Below the pieces are notes generated by a model, which saw nothing but the letters and a program-made list of their open reading frames with translations, was not told where the DNA came from and did no database searches. From assembly GCA_043778625.1 (NCBI GenBank), contig JAYWFU010000036.1:1-29631 (forward strand): a DNA stretch of 29,631 bases. Reading direction: 5' to 3'. Within the stretch, counting starts at the first letter, position 1; each line of letters begins with the position of its first letter. Shown piece by piece: positions 16,028-23,931 of this stretch. This DNA is from JACMRI01 sp043778625 (GTDB lineage Bacteria > Bacteroidota > Bacteroidia > UBA4408). A program made the position numbers and the translations under genes.

Positions 16028-17125
16028 ATGATTACATACGATCAAATTAAAGCATTAGTAGCACGCAAGGAGTTACTGCGCGAATATCTCTGACTGGATA
16101 AAAAAGTACGCGAACTCGACGAAATGCAGGAGCGTACATTAGCACCCACGTTTTGGGACGATGCTAAAAAAGCCGAAATTCAACTCAAAGAAATACAATT
16201 ACTAAAAGTATGGACTGAGGGTTTTGCTAAAGTAAATACCTCCTGCGAAGACTTGGAAACTACCTACGATTTTTACAAAGAAAACGAAGTTACCGAAGAC
16301 GAATTGCAACAGCAATACACCATTACTGAAGCATTAGTAGAGGAGTTAGAATTTAAAAATATGTTGAGCGGTAAAGAAGACGCATTAAATTGTGTAGTAG
16401 AAATTAACGCAGGTGCAGGCGGAACTGAAAGCTGTGATTGGTGCGCCATGATATGTAGGATGTACATAATGTGGGGCGAAAAAAATGGCATGAAAGTAAC
16501 TGAGCAAGACCGCCAAGACGGCGAGGTGGCCGGCATTAAATCCATTACTTTACAGTTTGAAGGGAACTTTGCTTACGGATATTTAAAAGGAGAAAATGGC
16601 GTGCATAGGCTAGTGCGTATATCGCCTTTTGACGCTAACGCCAAGCGACACACCTCGTTTGCAAGCGTGTACGCCTATCCATTAATTGATGATACTATTG
16701 TTATTGACATTAACCCCAGCGATATTACCTGGGAAACATTTAGAGCAGGCGGTGCAGGAGGGCAAAACGTAAACAAGGTAGAAACCGCTGTACGGCTATA
16801 CCACAAGCCATCGGGTATTGTTATTAAAAACCAAGAAAGTAGATCGCAGTTGCAAAATAAAGAAAATGCAATGCAGTTATTAAAATCGCAATTATACGAA
16901 GGTATTATGCGCCAACGCCTCGAAACTACTAACGAAATAGAAGCTGGTAAAAAGAAAATAGAGTGGGGAAGCCAAATACGCAATTATGTATTACACCCCT
17001 ACAAATTAGTAAAAGATGTGCGTACTGGTGTAGAAAGCACCAACGCACAAGCCGTATTAGATGGTGATATTACCTTATTTATTAAAGCGTTTTTAATGGA
17101 ATACGGAGCTTCATCCAACAAATAA
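16028..17125 (+). CDS. prfB: Peptide chain release factor 2 with in-frame UGA at the recoding site
   Basis: RF2 reads UGA and UAA and triggers hydrolysis of the finished peptide. The protein carries the RF2 codon-recognition tripeptide SPF and the catalytic GGQ in FRAGGAGGQNVNK (residues 167-169 and 212-214 counted from the ATG at 16124; add 32 from 16028). The true start is 16028, because the first 21 codons (MITYDQIKALVARKELLREYL) are a typical RF2 N-terminus. Codon 22 is TGA (16091-16093) in CTC-TGA-C, the usual autoregulatory frameshift site. In normal prfB the gene continues in +1; here it continues in the same frame (CTG GAT AAA), and +1 reading hits a stop soon. One extra C after TGAC would restore +1 and give the usual L-D-L-D-K-K. 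As it stands, only the fragment from the internal ATG 16124 is open (333 residues). The reading may reflect a sequence error or a real mutation. The asparaginase gene follows after 19 bases. Confidence 0.88.
16088..16094 (+). promoter_or_regulatory. RF2 recoding site (CTC TGA C), frame-inconsistent
   Basis: CTCTGAC is the slippery Leu codon plus weak UGA-C stop context found in autoregulated prfB genes. No AGGGGG-type stimulator sits three bases before CTC as in E. coli; an AAGGAG lies at 16067-16072, 15 bases upstream of CTC, too far for the usual +1 stimulation. The downstream frame does not fit a +1 shift. Confidence 0.7.
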
Positions 17126-17144
17126 TTTAAACCAAAAAAATAAA

Positions 17145-17993
17145 ATGCAAACCAAATTAATAATTCACGGAGGTTTTTTTAGCGAATCGAGTACTAGTGC
17201 CGAAGTTAAATTACAAAAACAACAAGCCTTGCAACATATTGTTAAAACGGCGTACGACTACCTACAAACTCACACAGCACTACAAACGGTAGTGTATGCA
17301 GTGGAGTTGCTCGAAAACGACCCACTGTTTAACGCAGGGTTAGGCTCGCAAATACAAAGCGATGGAAAAATACGGATGAGCGCATCAATAATGGACGGAA
17401 CAACTCAAAAATTTAGTGGTGTTATTAATATTGAAAACATACAAAACCCTATACGAGTAGCCGAACAACTAATGACCTACGATGACCGTGTATTGGGCGG
17501 TGAAGGCGCAATACAATTTGCAATCGCAAATAACCACCCCTTCTATAACGTGGAGTTGCCTCAACGCCGTGGCGAATACGAACAGAAATTAAAAGCTAAA
17601 GCCCTTGGCACAGTGGGTTGTGTGGCGTTAGATGCTACTGGTAAAATTGCAGCAGCAACATCAACAGGTGGTAAAGGATTTGAAATGGTAGGGCGTATAT
17701 CCGATTCGGCAACTGCTGCGGGTAATTACGCTAATGCGTATTGTGGAATATCGTGCACAGGCGTAGGCGAAGATATTGTGAGCGGAGCCGTAGCCACCAA
17801 AATTGTAACGCGCGTTACCGATGGCTTTACTATTGCGAAAGCTTTTGCCAAAACATTTGTTGAGTTAATCCCTTACGATGGCTTTGCAGGTGCAATAGGC
17901 ATTGATGCACAGGGTACTATTTTCCATCAAGATTCGCATCCATCAATGGTGTTTGCTAGCTATGATGGTGAGCAAATAGATGTGTTTAATTAG
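17145..17993 (+). CDS. Isoaspartyl peptidase / plant-type L-asparaginase (Ntn hydrolase)
   Basis: This 282-residue protein is a type III asparaginase-family precursor. It removes isoaspartyl residues from the N-terminus of dipeptides, and many members also hydrolyse asparagine. The autocleavage site and nucleophile are Gly155-Thr156 in LGTVGCVALD. The substrate-binding segment ATSTGGKGFEMVGRISDSATAAG (171-193) keeps Arg184 and Asp187, and CTGVGEDI (204-211) is the second family motif. LFNAGLGSQIQSDG (61-74) forms the sodium loop region of the alpha chain. It has no signal peptide, so it acts in the cytoplasm, and it is shorter than the E. coli enzyme (about 320). It follows prfB by 19 bases and is probably in the same transcript. 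The bidirectional hairpin at 18151-18187 ends it. Confidence 0.88.
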   Translation: MQTKLIIHGGFFSESSTSAEVKLQKQQALQHIVKTAYDYLQTHTALQTVVYAVELLENDPLFNAGLGSQIQSDGKIRMSASIMDGTTQKFSGVINIENIQNPIRVAEQLMTYDDRVLGGEGAIQFAIANNHPFYNVELPQRRGEYEQKLKAKALGTVGCVALDATGKIAAATSTGGKGFEMVGRISDSATAAGNYANAYCGISCTGVGEDIVSGAVATKIVTRVTDGFTIAKAFAKTFVELIPYDGFAGAIGIDAQGTIFHQDSHPSMVFASYDGEQIDVFN

Positions 17994-18150
17994 TAGTAAA
18001 ATAATGAAACACGTTTATTTGGACGCAACTATGATTTAAAATTTCAAAACAATAAAATATATTCATACAATTTGTGTGATTGAAAATTCTTAGGCTCAAA
18101 ACAATTTTATCTTTTACTTTAGTATTAAAAACGCTATTGTATTTTAGTAG

Positions 18151-18187
18151 TGTAACGGCTAATTAATTTTATTAATTAGCCGTTACA
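18151..18187. terminator. Bidirectional terminator between convergent genes
   Basis: A perfect 17-base-pair stem (18151-18167 with 18171-18187) around a TTT loop, core AACGGCTAATTAAT. It lies between the asparaginase gene on the plus strand and paaZ on the minus strand and can serve both. Confidence 0.85.
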
Positions 18188-18208
18188 AGTAGAATATTAC
18201 CTATTGTA

Positions 18209-20257
18209 CTATTCTTGGTTACTCTTTTTAACCATTGTTAAAATAGTAGCAATAGCAACAGTTTCGCCAGTTTCGTCGTACACATCTACTAGCCATTTTA
18301 CAATACCTTTGGCGATGTCGTCTTTTGATTTTTTTTCTTGATCAACTTTTTCCTTGCACGTAAAACGTACGCCAATAGTAGCTCCGGGATATACTGGCTT
18401 CACAAACCTACATTCATCTAAACCATAATTTAATAGAACAGGGCCTTTTTTAGCATCAACAAACAAGCCTGCAGCTTTGCTTAATATAAAGTAACCGTGC
18501 GCTACACGCCCAGTAAATATAGTGCCTTCGAGCGATGTTGCATCCATGTGGGCATAAAAATTATCGCCACTTACGTTGGCAAAATTAGTAATATCACTTT
18601 CGGTTACAGTGTGCTTGGCAGTTAGCAACGATTCGCCTACTTGCAGTTCTTCAAAATAACGTTTAAACGGATGCACGTCTGTTTCAATAACATCAGCACC
18701 GTATTGATATTGTTGTGTAATGTGGGTAATCATTGTTGGCGAGCCTTGTAATGCGGTACGTTGCATGTAGTGCATTACGCCACGCTTTCCGCCCATCTCC
18801 TCGCCACCACCTGCACGTCCAGGGCCGCCGTGTACTAGCAAGGGTAGGGGAGAGCCAACCCCTGTTTGTTCTTTGGCGCAATCGTTATTGAGTACTAAAA
18901 TACGTCCGTTCATACATGCAGCTTCTATTACAAAATCACGCGCTATGTTAACGTCTGCTGTAGTTATAGAGCTTACTAACGAGCCTTTGCCTAGTTTTAC
19001 TAACTCAGCAGCTTCGTCGGTAGTGGTATAAGGCATTAGTGTACTTACAGGACCAAAGGCTTCAATGTTGTGGCAATCAGTATTTTTAAATGGCTGATTA
19101 TTAGCAAATAATATAGGCGAAAAGAAAGCTCCCTCGGCTTTGTTAGCGCCTAGTACATCAAATTTATCAAGACTACCAAATACTATTTGCTGTGTTTTAC
19201 TAAGTTCGGCTACTTTGTCTTTTACTTCCTCCACTTGTGCAAAACCAGCTAATGCACCCATACGCACACCTTCCGTTTGTGGGTTACCCATTACTACGCC
19301 ACCCAAACGCTTACCCAATGCTATTTGTACGTCCTCCATGCAGTTTTGTGGTACGATTAAACGACGTACAGCAGTACATTTTTGACCTGCTTTAATTGTC
19401 ATTTCTTTGGTAGCTTCTTTTATAAATAAATCAAACTCTAAGGTACCCGGTACGGCATCAAGGCCTAATACCATAGCGTTGAGTGAGTCGGCTTCTAAAT
19501 TAAAAGGTACGCTTTCGGCTAATATTTGTGAGTGGCTTTTAAGCATTTTACCTGTATGTGCTGAGCCTGTAAACGTTACTACGTCTTGGTTGCACACGGT
19601 GTCTAATATTCCATTGGCACTACCGCAAATAAGCTGTAACGAACCTTCGGGCAATATGCCACTAGCAATAATATCTTTGGTAACTAACTCTGTTAAAAAA
19701 CACGTAAGTGTGGCAGGCTTAACCACGGCAGGCATTCCAGCCAATAGGTTTACTGCTATTTTTTCTAACATACCCCATACAGGGAAATTAAATGCGTTAA
19801 TATGTATAGCTACACCTTGTTTAGGTGTGCAAATATGTTGGCCTATGAATGTGCCGTTTTTACTGCTTTTTATAGCATCGCCATCAACATGATAGGGCAA
19901 ATCAGGAAACTGACGGCGCAACGATGCGTAACTAAATAAGTTACCAATTCCGCCCTCAATATCTATCCAACTATCAGCACGAGTAGCGCCAGTAGCGTAG
20001 GATAGGGCGTAATAAATTTCTTTACGTTCTTGTAAATATAGGGCTAGGGCTTTAAGCATACGGCCACGTTCTTGAAACGTCATTTTACGCAGTTTGTGTC
20101 CGCCAATAGTACGACCATAGTTAAGCACTTCGGCAAAATTAATTCCTTTGCTGGTAGCCTCCGCTACTACTGCACCAGTTATGGCATGGTGTAATGGTTG
20201 TCCTTGTCCTTCGCCTGCTGTCCAGCTGCCTAGCACGTAGTTATGTAGTTTGTTCAT
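18209..20257 (-). CDS. paaZ: PaaZ: oxepin-CoA hydrolase / 3-oxo-5,6-dehydrosuberyl-CoA semialdehyde dehydrogenase
   Basis: This 682-residue fusion has an aldehyde dehydrogenase domain (about 1-525) and a MaoC-type hydratase domain (about 534-682). In phenylacetate breakdown PaaZ opens the oxepin-CoA ring and oxidises the resulting aldehyde with NADP. The dehydrogenase Glu255 (NLEADS) and Cys294 (AGQKCTAVRR) are present. The hydratase has Asp565 and His570 in SGDNFYAH. Colinear similarity to E. coli PaaZ is strong throughout, for example TGATRADSWIDIEGGIG (89-105), HINAFNFPVWGMLEK (152-166) and VHGGPGRAGGGEE. The start at 20257 gives MNKLHNYVLGSW, aligned with the E. coli start. No other paa gene is in the window. 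It begins 16 bases after the stop of the PD40/T9SS gene on the same strand, a spacing that may be fortuitous. It uses more G+C-rich codons than neighbours. Confidence 0.95.
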   Translation of the reverse strand: MNKLHNYVLGSWTAGEGQGQPLHHAITGAVVAEATSKGINFAEVLNYGRTIGGHKLRKMTFQERGRMLKALALYLQERKEIYYALSYATGATRADSWIDIEGGIGNLFSYASLRRQFPDLPYHVDGDAIKSSKNGTFIGQHICTPKQGVAIHINAFNFPVWGMLEKIAVNLLAGMPAVVKPATLTCFLTELVTKDIIASGILPEGSLQLICGSANGILDTVCNQDVVTFTGSAHTGKMLKSHSQILAESVPFNLEADSLNAMVLGLDAVPGTLEFDLFIKEATKEMTIKAGQKCTAVRRLIVPQNCMEDVQIALGKRLGGVVMGNPQTEGVRMGALAGFAQVEEVKDKVAELSKTQQIVFGSLDKFDVLGANKAEGAFFSPILFANNQPFKNTDCHNIEAFGPVSTLMPYTTTDEAAELVKLGKGSLVSSITTADVNIARDFVIEAACMNGRILVLNNDCAKEQTGVGSPLPLLVHGGPGRAGGGEEMGGKRGVMHYMQRTALQGSPTMITHITQQYQYGADVIETDVHPFKRYFEELQVGESLLTAKHTVTESDITNFANVSGDNFYAHMDATSLEGTIFTGRVAHGYFILSKAAGLFVDAKKGPVLLNYGLDECRFVKPVYPGATIGVRFTCKEKVDQEKKSKDDIAKGIVKWLVDVYDETGETVAIATILTMVKKSNQE

Positions 20258-20273
20258 TGTGTAATTATATTAT

Positions 20274-21422
20274 TTATTGTTTAATAAATTTAAAATTGGA
20301 GCTTCTGTTTTCATATTCTAAAGTTACATAATACATACCATCTGTCAGTGTAGATATATCAAAGCTGTTAACCTCATTTACTTCCATAACTTTTGTTCCC
20401 AATATTGAATATATTTTAATGTTACAATTTGTATTCAAAGGGATATTTAACCATATTTTGTTAGTGGCAGGATTGGGGAAAAAAGTAATTTTTGTGGCAT
20501 CTAAACTATTTGTAATTGTTATATTATTACGGTAACGCATGTAAATTTTATAACTATTAAAATTATTTTTATGATGATAGTACAGCTTTTGCTTATTTAG
20601 TGTAATTGTAGGCGCTTCAGCTGCGGTAAATACAGGAGCATAAATTATTGATGGTACGCTAAATGGACTTGTGCTGTTGTTTCTAACCGCTACACATATT
20701 TCGGTTGTTATGGTGTTTTTATGAAATCGGGTGTAGTATAATTCTAAACCATCAGCGGATAATTGTGGTGCATATACTACATAGTTGGTATCGTTAATAG
20801 CATTTAATAAAGTATCAGAGTTTGATGTTTTATTAAACATACTATCATTTATTTGCTCCGCAACGCCAAGCATTCCTTCACAAGGAACTCCTGATCCACA
20901 GCTATTGTTGATTAAGTCGAAATACGCATTACAATAATATAATTGATTACCCTGTATACTAATAGCAGCATCTATGATAAGCCACCCTAATTTAGAAATA
21001 TTGAAATTACCATATACACGTGTTATATTTTTAACGTTACCATTGGTATATTTACCTTTATGTAAGTTTTCAAATACTGAAGGATATCCCCTTAACGAAG
21101 TCCAAAAAAAATTACTAAGCGAGTCTATAGAAGCCACAGCGTCGAGGTGATTGCTGGCACTATCTAATGTGCCAGTAATTAAACCAACATAGTTAAACGT
21201 AGTGTCATTAATTTTTGTAGCATAATATAAATTAGTATTTACGCCATTATTTAACGAATTAAAAAATAACGTATTGCCATTAGCTGAGATGAATGGCTCC
21301 ATTGCATCGAAATTTAATCCTGTTATTGTTACTTGCTTTTCGTTACTAAACGTTGGATAATTTTGTGCTACGGCTACTAAATTAAAAAATAAACTAACTG
21401 TAATTATGAGCGTAATTTTCAT
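20274..21422 (-). CDS. Secreted PD40 beta-propeller protein with T9SS type A sorting domain
   Basis: From the ATG at 21420-21422 this is a 382-residue protein with a signal peptide (MKITLIITVSLFFNLVAVAQ). The ATG eight codons earlier would put MQFIIIYV before the signal and is less likely. The body contains PD40/WD40-like propeller repeats of the OmpA/TolB-associated type, recognised by 'EPFISANGNTLFFNS' and 'APQLSADGLELYYTRF'-like strands. About 70 C-terminal residues (ITFFPNPATNKIWL, then IYSILG and GMYYVTLEYE) form the T9SS type A sorting domain, removed or lipid-linked on export through the type IX system. There are four cysteines, two of them in NNSCGSGVPC. Function is probably extracellular binding; no enzyme motif was seen. 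A good -7 promoter element lies 39 bases upstream, and paaZ follows after 16 bases. Confidence 0.8.
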   Translation of the reverse strand: MKITLIITVSLFFNLVAVAQNYPTFSNEKQVTITGLNFDAMEPFISANGNTLFFNSLNNGVNTNLYYATKINDTTFNYVGLITGTLDSASNHLDAVASIDSLSNFFWTSLRGYPSVFENLHKGKYTNGNVKNITRVYGNFNISKLGWLIIDAAISIQGNQLYYCNAYFDLINNSCGSGVPCEGMLGVAEQINDSMFNKTSNSDTLLNAINDTNYVVYAPQLSADGLELYYTRFHKNTITTEICVAVRNNSTSPFSVPSIIYAPVFTAAEAPTITLNKQKLYYHHKNNFNSYKIYMRYRNNITITNSLDATKITFFPNPATNKIWLNIPLNTNCNIKIYSILGTKVMEVNEVNSFDISTLTDGMYYVTLEYENRSSNFKFIKQ

Positions 21423-21460
21423 AACATATATAATTATAAATTGCAATATTGTTTTATTAA

Positions 21461-21468
21461 CAAATATA
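21461..21468 (-). promoter_or_regulatory. -7 promoter element for the PD40/T9SS gene
   Basis: Read on the minus strand this is TATATTTG, an exact match to TAnnTTTG, 38 bases before the chosen ATG. A TTG at 21495-21493 gives a 24-base spacer, slightly long. It lies between the gene and the upstream terminator, where a promoter is expected. Confidence 0.5.
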
Positions 21469-21493
21469 CATATTGCAAGTCAATTTTTTATGC

Positions 21494-21535
21494 AAAAAGA
21501 GGCCTTAATTCTACTAGGAATTAAGGCTTCTTTTT
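21494..21535 (-). terminator. Terminator of the three-gene envelope operon
   Basis: Arms 21494-21510 and 21519-21535 pair over 17 positions with one mismatch or wobble, around an eight-base loop; the core pairs GGCCTTAATT with AATTAAGGCT. Both ends carry A/T runs, so it could act on either strand. The genes on both sides are on the minus strand, so it most likely ends transcription from 21554. Confidence 0.8.
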
Positions 21536-21553
21536 TGAAATTGAATTACATAA

Positions 21554-21946
21554 TTATTCAGTTACTGGTACGTTTAAATCTATTTCTTTTGCACGTTGGG
21601 AGTATTTAATATGTGCAGGCACTCCTCCCTTAACCACTTGTTTGATAGTGCTGTCGTAACCTACCATGTACACATAGTATTTGCCGTAACGTAGGTCTTC
21701 AATATGCACGTGATTTTCTTTGGCTTCCCCCACTATTTTTAAGTCATAGTTAGTGGTAGGGTCGCTAGGTAATTCGGTAGCACCAAATTTTACATAAGCA
21801 GTAGCACCAAATATTTCTTTTCCATGATGTGCAGGTAACGCTGCTATTGTAGCCTTTCCACCATCTGAATTTTTTTTGCAGGCAGTAAATCCTGTTGCAG
21901 TTAGTGCAATTGCGGTAATAATTTTAATAATTTTAGTTGTTTTCAT
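21554..21946 (-). CDS. Small lipoprotein, third gene of a probable metal-related operon
   Basis: This 130-residue protein has a lipoprotein signal: hydrophobic 7-20 and a lipobox-like F-T-A-C with Cys23, followed by a Lys/Asn/Ser linker (KKNSDGGK). The mature domain includes paired histidines (PAHHGKEI, about 38-45) and another His pair in ENHVHIEDL (about 77-85), with 'YGKYYVYMVGYD' as a beta-strand stretch typical of carboxypeptidase-regulatory-like or SusE-type beta sandwiches. Such histidines could bind metal; this is inference. It starts nine bases after the outer-membrane protein gene, so the two are one operon, and a terminator follows. It is expected on the periplasmic side of the inner or outer membrane. 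No exact family is recognised. Confidence 0.7.
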   Translation of the reverse strand: MKTTKIIKIITAIALTATGFTACKKNSDGGKATIAALPAHHGKEIFGATAYVKFGATELPSDPTTNYDLKIVGEAKENHVHIEDLRYGKYYVYMVGYDSTIKQVVKGGVPAHIKYSQRAKEIDLNVPVTE

Positions 21947-21955
21947 TTTAAATTT

Positions 21956-22888
21956 TTAAAAGTTAATTGATAGTGTTAATTTAATTGATTTAGCAATACG
22001 TTGTTGATTGCCCGTCCATTTTTGATATAAAGGGTATACGCCTTGTATTGATAATGAATAATAATTTCGCAACATTGAAATTCCTATATTACCCAATAAC
22101 ATGTTGCCACCTGTATTGGCAACGGTAGTATTTAACAACTTTTGTTTGCTAAAATAATCGTTGTTTACACCTGCTAGTGCTAGCCAGTTGGTTTTAGTTT
22201 TTACTGAGTCAATTGGTAAATTATAGTTTGTGTTTTTATTGAATTTATAACCTAGCATAATACTTTGGGTGCTATAACTCCCTAAATTATAGTCTTGGGT
22301 ATTATAGGTAGTATATTTTGCCATTGTGTTTAATTTCACTAACCATTTGTTGCTCATGTAACTGGCGCTAATGCTTGCCATAGGATCAGTTGATGCTGAA
22401 CTCAACACTACCTGCGACCCTACCACGGTAGGGGTTAAATTTGCAGGTAATTCAACGCCCAGGCCTAATTTTAGTTGCAGGTTGTGTAGTTGCATTAATC
22501 TGTTATACCACAATTGCACGTCGTTAAGCCCATTGTAACTATTACTTTTATTAGTAGTTACTAAGGTATAAGGTAGGTTTATACTCCATTCGTTGAGTTG
22601 TGCTACTTTATAAGCAATGGCTAAACTTTGGGTACTGGCCAAGTTAATACCCTCCATTTCATGATGATGTGTAAGCCCGTTAACACTATGTGCCATAACA
22701 ATAGGTGTAAACCAATTAGTTGTACTACCCAATGTTATTCGCCACTTATACTGTTGTGTATAACTGGCGAGTAACATATTATCATTAAACGAGCTACTGC
22801 CACTACCTGCACTACAAGTGCATTGCGCTGTTACATTATTATTTATTATTATCAACATACAACATATTGCTACAATGTATTTGTTCAT
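21956..22888 (-). CDS. Outer-membrane beta-barrel protein, probable transporter-like, metal-context
   Basis: This 310-residue protein starts with a signal peptide (MNKYIVAICCMLIIINNNVTA) and then a short Cys motif (QCTCSAGSGSSS). The rest alternates amphipathic strands and ends in SIKLTLSINF, with the terminal Phe that marks barrel proteins folded by the BAM complex. A histidine run lies in NGLTHHHEMEG (about 69-79). About 12 strands can be seen. It resembles the small porin / phenol-degradation-transporter type of Bacteroidota outer-membrane proteins, but without a specific substrate signature. It lies between the small cysteine protein and the lipoprotein on the minus strand, 59 bases and nine bases from them. 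The Cys-x-Cys and His clusters fit copper or zinc handling; that is inference. Confidence 0.65.
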   Translation of the reverse strand: MNKYIVAICCMLIIINNNVTAQCTCSAGSGSSSFNDNMLLASYTQQYKWRITLGSTTNWFTPIVMAHSVNGLTHHHEMEGINLASTQSLAIAYKVAQLNEWSINLPYTLVTTNKSNSYNGLNDVQLWYNRLMQLHNLQLKLGLGVELPANLTPTVVGSQVVLSSASTDPMASISASYMSNKWLVKLNTMAKYTTYNTQDYNLGSYSTQSIMLGYKFNKNTNYNLPIDSVKTKTNWLALAGVNNDYFSKQKLLNTTVANTGGNMLLGNIGISMLRNYYSLSIQGVYPLYQKWTGNQQRIAKSIKLTLSINF

Positions 22889-22947
22889 TTCTTTAAAATG
22901 ATAAATTATTATTGTAAATATAAATTGAATTATGTTTTAAATATAAA

Positions 22948-23322
22948 TTAAGCTATTGTAGGCGGGCGTAGCAGTGGGTATGCAACATCGCAGGTTGCAC
23001 TAACAGTGTAGTGCGTGTTGTGTTGCACGTAAGTATAATTAATCTGTGGTTTAATTACGTTGTTAGGTATAGGTTGTACAAACAATAATTCGTTATGTTT
23101 TTTTAGTAAAGCAGGAATGGTAGGCTCTTTTTTTTCTTCAGCGTTTAGTTGTTTTTTTAAACAGCAGTTACCTTCACAGTCGTTATCTACAATCGCTTTT
23201 TTAACACATTCATTTTTAGCATAGTACTGCTGATTGAGTTTAAACCTTACGTAAATAGCTAGTTTAACGCTTGATTGAAACACAATAGTTAGTAATAAAA
23301 CCACTAGCGTTAATTTTTTCAC
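22948..23322 (-). CDS. Small membrane-anchored cysteine protein (CEGNC motif)
   Basis: This 124-residue protein has one N-terminal hydrophobic segment (4-16) acting as anchor or signal, then the motif YYAKNECVKKAIVDNDCEGN followed by CCLKKQL, with Cys39, Cys49, Cys53 and Cys54. The pattern 'F-K-L-N-Q-x-Y-x-A-K-x-x-C ... C-x-G-x-C-x-L-K-K-Q-L' recurs in small proteins of Bacteroidota found near metal and TonB-linked genes, as far as recalled without a search. A further Cys lies at about 111, and the rest is Pro-rich and His-containing, ending in LLRPPTIA. It is the first gene of the likely operon 23322-21554. The region upstream of it lies between this start and the rplS terminator. A role in binding a metal in the periplasm is inferred. 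Confidence 0.7.
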   Translation of the reverse strand: MKKLTLVVLLLTIVFQSSVKLAIYVRFKLNQQYYAKNECVKKAIVDNDCEGNCCLKKQLNAEEKKEPTIPALLKKHNELLFVQPIPNNVIKPQINYTYVQHNTHYTVSATCDVAYPLLRPPTIA

Positions 23323-23391
23323 AGTACAAATATCATTAATTATCTCATTAATTAAAAGAATTTTGTGTTGGTATTTTTCAATTATTTGTTA

Positions 23392-23437
23392 ACGTAAAAT
23401 TCCCTCAATTAGCTAGCTAATTGAGGGAATTTTACGT
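23392..23437 (-). terminator. 46-base perfect palindrome, rplS terminator
   Basis: The sequence from 23392 to 23437 is an exact inverted repeat, 23 bases per arm, with the centre at AGCT-AGCT and core TTCCCTCAATTAGC. It has T-rich ends on both strands. It lies just after the stop of rplS and is expected to end its transcript; the next gene on that strand has its own start 70 bases further on. Confidence 0.85.
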
Positions 23438-23456
23438 ATTTTATTATGTTTTAAAA

Positions 23457-23834
23457 TTATACTTCAGCAGGAACTACCTTCTTAGCATAATTTTTCTTTT
23501 CAATGATACGAGCTTTTTTGCCGGTTAAGCCACGTAAGTAAAATATACGTGCACGACGTACTATACCTTTTTTGTTTACTTCTATTTTGTCGATGTTTGG
23601 TGAGCAAATAGGAATAATACGTTCTACACCAACTCCGTTAGATATTTTGCGGATAGTAAAAGTTTCACCTATTCCAGCACCACGACGTTGTATAATAACG
23701 CCTGTAAATTGCTGAATACGCTCTTTAGCACCTTCTATAATTTTGTAATGTACAGTAATTGTGTCGCCAGCTTTAAAATCTGCTGTATTTTTCTTTAAAC
23801 CAAATTGTTCGTTAACGAATTTTATTAATTCCAT
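23457..23834 (-). CDS. rplS: 50S ribosomal protein bL19
   Basis: This 125-residue protein lies at the interface of the ribosomal subunits (bridge with 16S rRNA helices). Family features are FKAGDTITVHYKIIEG (20-35), FTGVIIQRRGAGIGETFTIRKIS (43-65) and GVGVERIIPICSPNIDKIEV (67-86), then a basic tail RRARIFYLRGLTGKKARI. It starts at the ATG 23832-23834. Length is close to the usual 115-125. It stands alone, unlike the rpsP-rimM-trmD-rplS order of many bacteria, with a probable own promoter (TAGTTTTG at 23896-23903 on the minus strand) and a strong terminator palindrome. Confidence 0.96.
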   Translation of the reverse strand: MELIKFVNEQFGLKKNTADFKAGDTITVHYKIIEGAKERIQQFTGVIIQRRGAGIGETFTIRKISNGVGVERIIPICSPNIDKIEVNKKGIVRRARIFYLRGLTGKKARIIEKKNYAKKVVPAEV

Positions 23835-23895
23835 TGTTATTGTAGTTTTATTTAATTTTATTTAAATGCAATAGTACAATTTTATTTAGTTAGTA

Positions 23896-23903
23896 CAAAA
23901 CTA
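23896..23903 (-). promoter_or_regulatory. -7 promoter element for rplS
   Basis: On the minus strand this reads TAGTTTTG, an exact TAnnTTTG match, 62 bases before the rplS start. No clear TTG lies at -33, so support is partial. The leader of about 55 bases is long enough to hold a regulatory structure, but none could be read. Confidence 0.4.
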
Positions 23904-23931
23904 TTTTAAAACATTTTTATGGTGTTGTAAT

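Noticed and set aside
16091..16093. Reassignment of UGA to Trp or selenocysteine
   Set aside because: TGA ends the flippase-like gene normally, and the position corresponds to the known recoding site and not to a conserved Trp or Sec.
16088..16130. Ordinary +1 programmed frameshift in prfB
   Set aside because: The site is present, but the downstream coding frame is the same as the upstream one, and the +1 frame is closed soon after; so the normal mechanism does not fit the sequence as given.
19140..19892. Plus-strand ORFs inside paaZ (81 and 161 codons)
   Set aside because: They lie antisense to a well-conserved enzyme and have no protein-like pattern, start context or family match.
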